Both the position numbers and the translations under genes were made by a program. Positions 5,873 to 6,077 of a stretch of 6,077 nucleotides of DNA are shown here, in pieces. Positions within the stretch are counted from its first letter, which is position 1. Every line of letters begins with the position of its first letter. This DNA is from CAZAFM01 sp964484395. Its GTDB lineage: Bacteria > Campylobacterota > Campylobacteria > Campylobacterales > CAZAFM01. The notes under the pieces are model-generated. The model was not told where the DNA came from. It ran no database searches and saw only the letters and a list, made by a program, of their open reading frames with translations. The stretch lies in contig CAZAFM010000107.1 of the NCBI GenBank assembly GCA_964484395.1, forward strand, positions 1 to 6,077, in the 5' to 3' direction.

Positions 5873-6060
5873 TAGGCTTGCTCCTCGTCTTTTTTATCAG
5901 ATCTATCTAATCTCTCTTTTAGTTTTTCAACACCCTTTTTTGCACTACATTGAAGTGTATCACTTCCCTCTTTTAGCTTTGAGCTAACTCTTTTGTCTTT
6001 CAAAATTAGTACAGCTCCTGCACCTAGTATTGCTCCAGCAAATAGTGGTAGTAATGGCAT
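5872..6060 (-). CDS. 62-aa single-helix membrane protein, YtxH/DUF5132-like
   Basis: This is the first gene seen in the operon. The 62-aa product has one N-terminal membrane helix (about 3-20, PLLPLFAGAILGAGAVLIL) with small-residue spacing (Gly9, Gly13, Gly15) suited to helix packing, followed by a basic KDKR (21-24) and a long charged, probably amphipathic helical tail with one Cys38. The shape is like YtxH or DUF5132 small proteins, which I recall near P1B-6 ATPases; the family call is by architecture only. An ideal ribosome site AAGGAGG ends 4 bases before the ATG. Its stop overlaps the start of the 37-aa gene. A role in membrane shaping or in partnering the ATPase, as proposed for small membrane proteins in ferrosome clusters, is inference. 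Confidence 0.85.
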   Translation of the reverse strand: MPLLPLFAGAILGAGAVLILKDKRVSSKLKEGSDTLQCSAKKGVEKLKERLDRSDKKDEEQA

Positions 6061-6064
6061 ATCG

Positions 6065-6071
6065 CCTCCTT
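6065..6071 (-). promoter_or_regulatory. Strong ribosome binding site for the 62-aa gene
   Basis: AAGGAGG on the minus strand, 4 bases before the ATG at 6060-6058. It is the closest match to the anti-Shine-Dalgarno consensus among the start sites I compared. The window ends six bases further on, so no promoter can be judged. Confidence 0.8.
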
Positions 6072-6077
6072 TTGTTT

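Noticed and set aside
1..6077. Terminator, promoter, CRISPR array, tRNA/rRNA or insertion sequence
   Set aside because: The window has almost no non-coding DNA; I saw no convincing hairpin plus T-run, no regularly spaced repeats, no RNA gene pattern and no transposase.

Overview
All supported genes lie on the minus strand and read from the right edge (about 6060) to the left edge. The DNA is AT-rich and nearly all coding: the largest gap between genes is 9 bases, and most junctions are stop/start fusions (TAATG, TAGATG, TAAATG) or short overlaps. Base composition, lysine/isoleucine-rich proteins and this compact layout suggest a Campylobacterota (epsilonproteobacterial) genome such as a Sulfurimonas- or Sulfurovum-like organism. 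The genus is inference only.

Right part (3347-6060), in order of transcription: a 62-aa one-helix membrane protein, a 37-aa lysine-rich mini-protein, a 113-aa protein with a Gln/Asn-rich head and a glycine/alanine-rich helical tail, and a 689-aa P1B-type metal ATPase. The ATPase lacks a CxxC metal-binding domain. It has an Arg-rich N-terminus and an S-C-A membrane motif in place of CPC. This matches what I recall of group P1B-6 (FezB), the ATPase that defines the gene clusters for iron-storing ferrosome organelles. The small hydrophobic proteins beside it fit that picture. The module is therefore best read as a candidate ferrosome (fez-like) operon; this is an inference, not a demonstrated function.

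Middle and left part (47-3354): a 41-aa Cys-rich one-helix protein of the FeoB-associated type overlaps the end of the ATPase gene. It is followed without a gap by an ABC ATPase and then a 7-helix permease with a ~300-residue extracytoplasmic domain. Next comes an exported protein resembling alpha-acetolactate decarboxylase that keeps the HxHx10H metal motif but appears to lack other catalytic residues. A possible further gene starts at 93 and runs off the left edge.

The spacing implies one polycistronic transcript of eight genes or more, whose promoter and terminator lie outside the window. The likely theme is metal (iron) handling: an ATPase with small membrane-shaping or scaffold-like proteins, a small Cys-rich membrane protein, an ABC transporter of unknown substrate, and an exported metal-binding protein.
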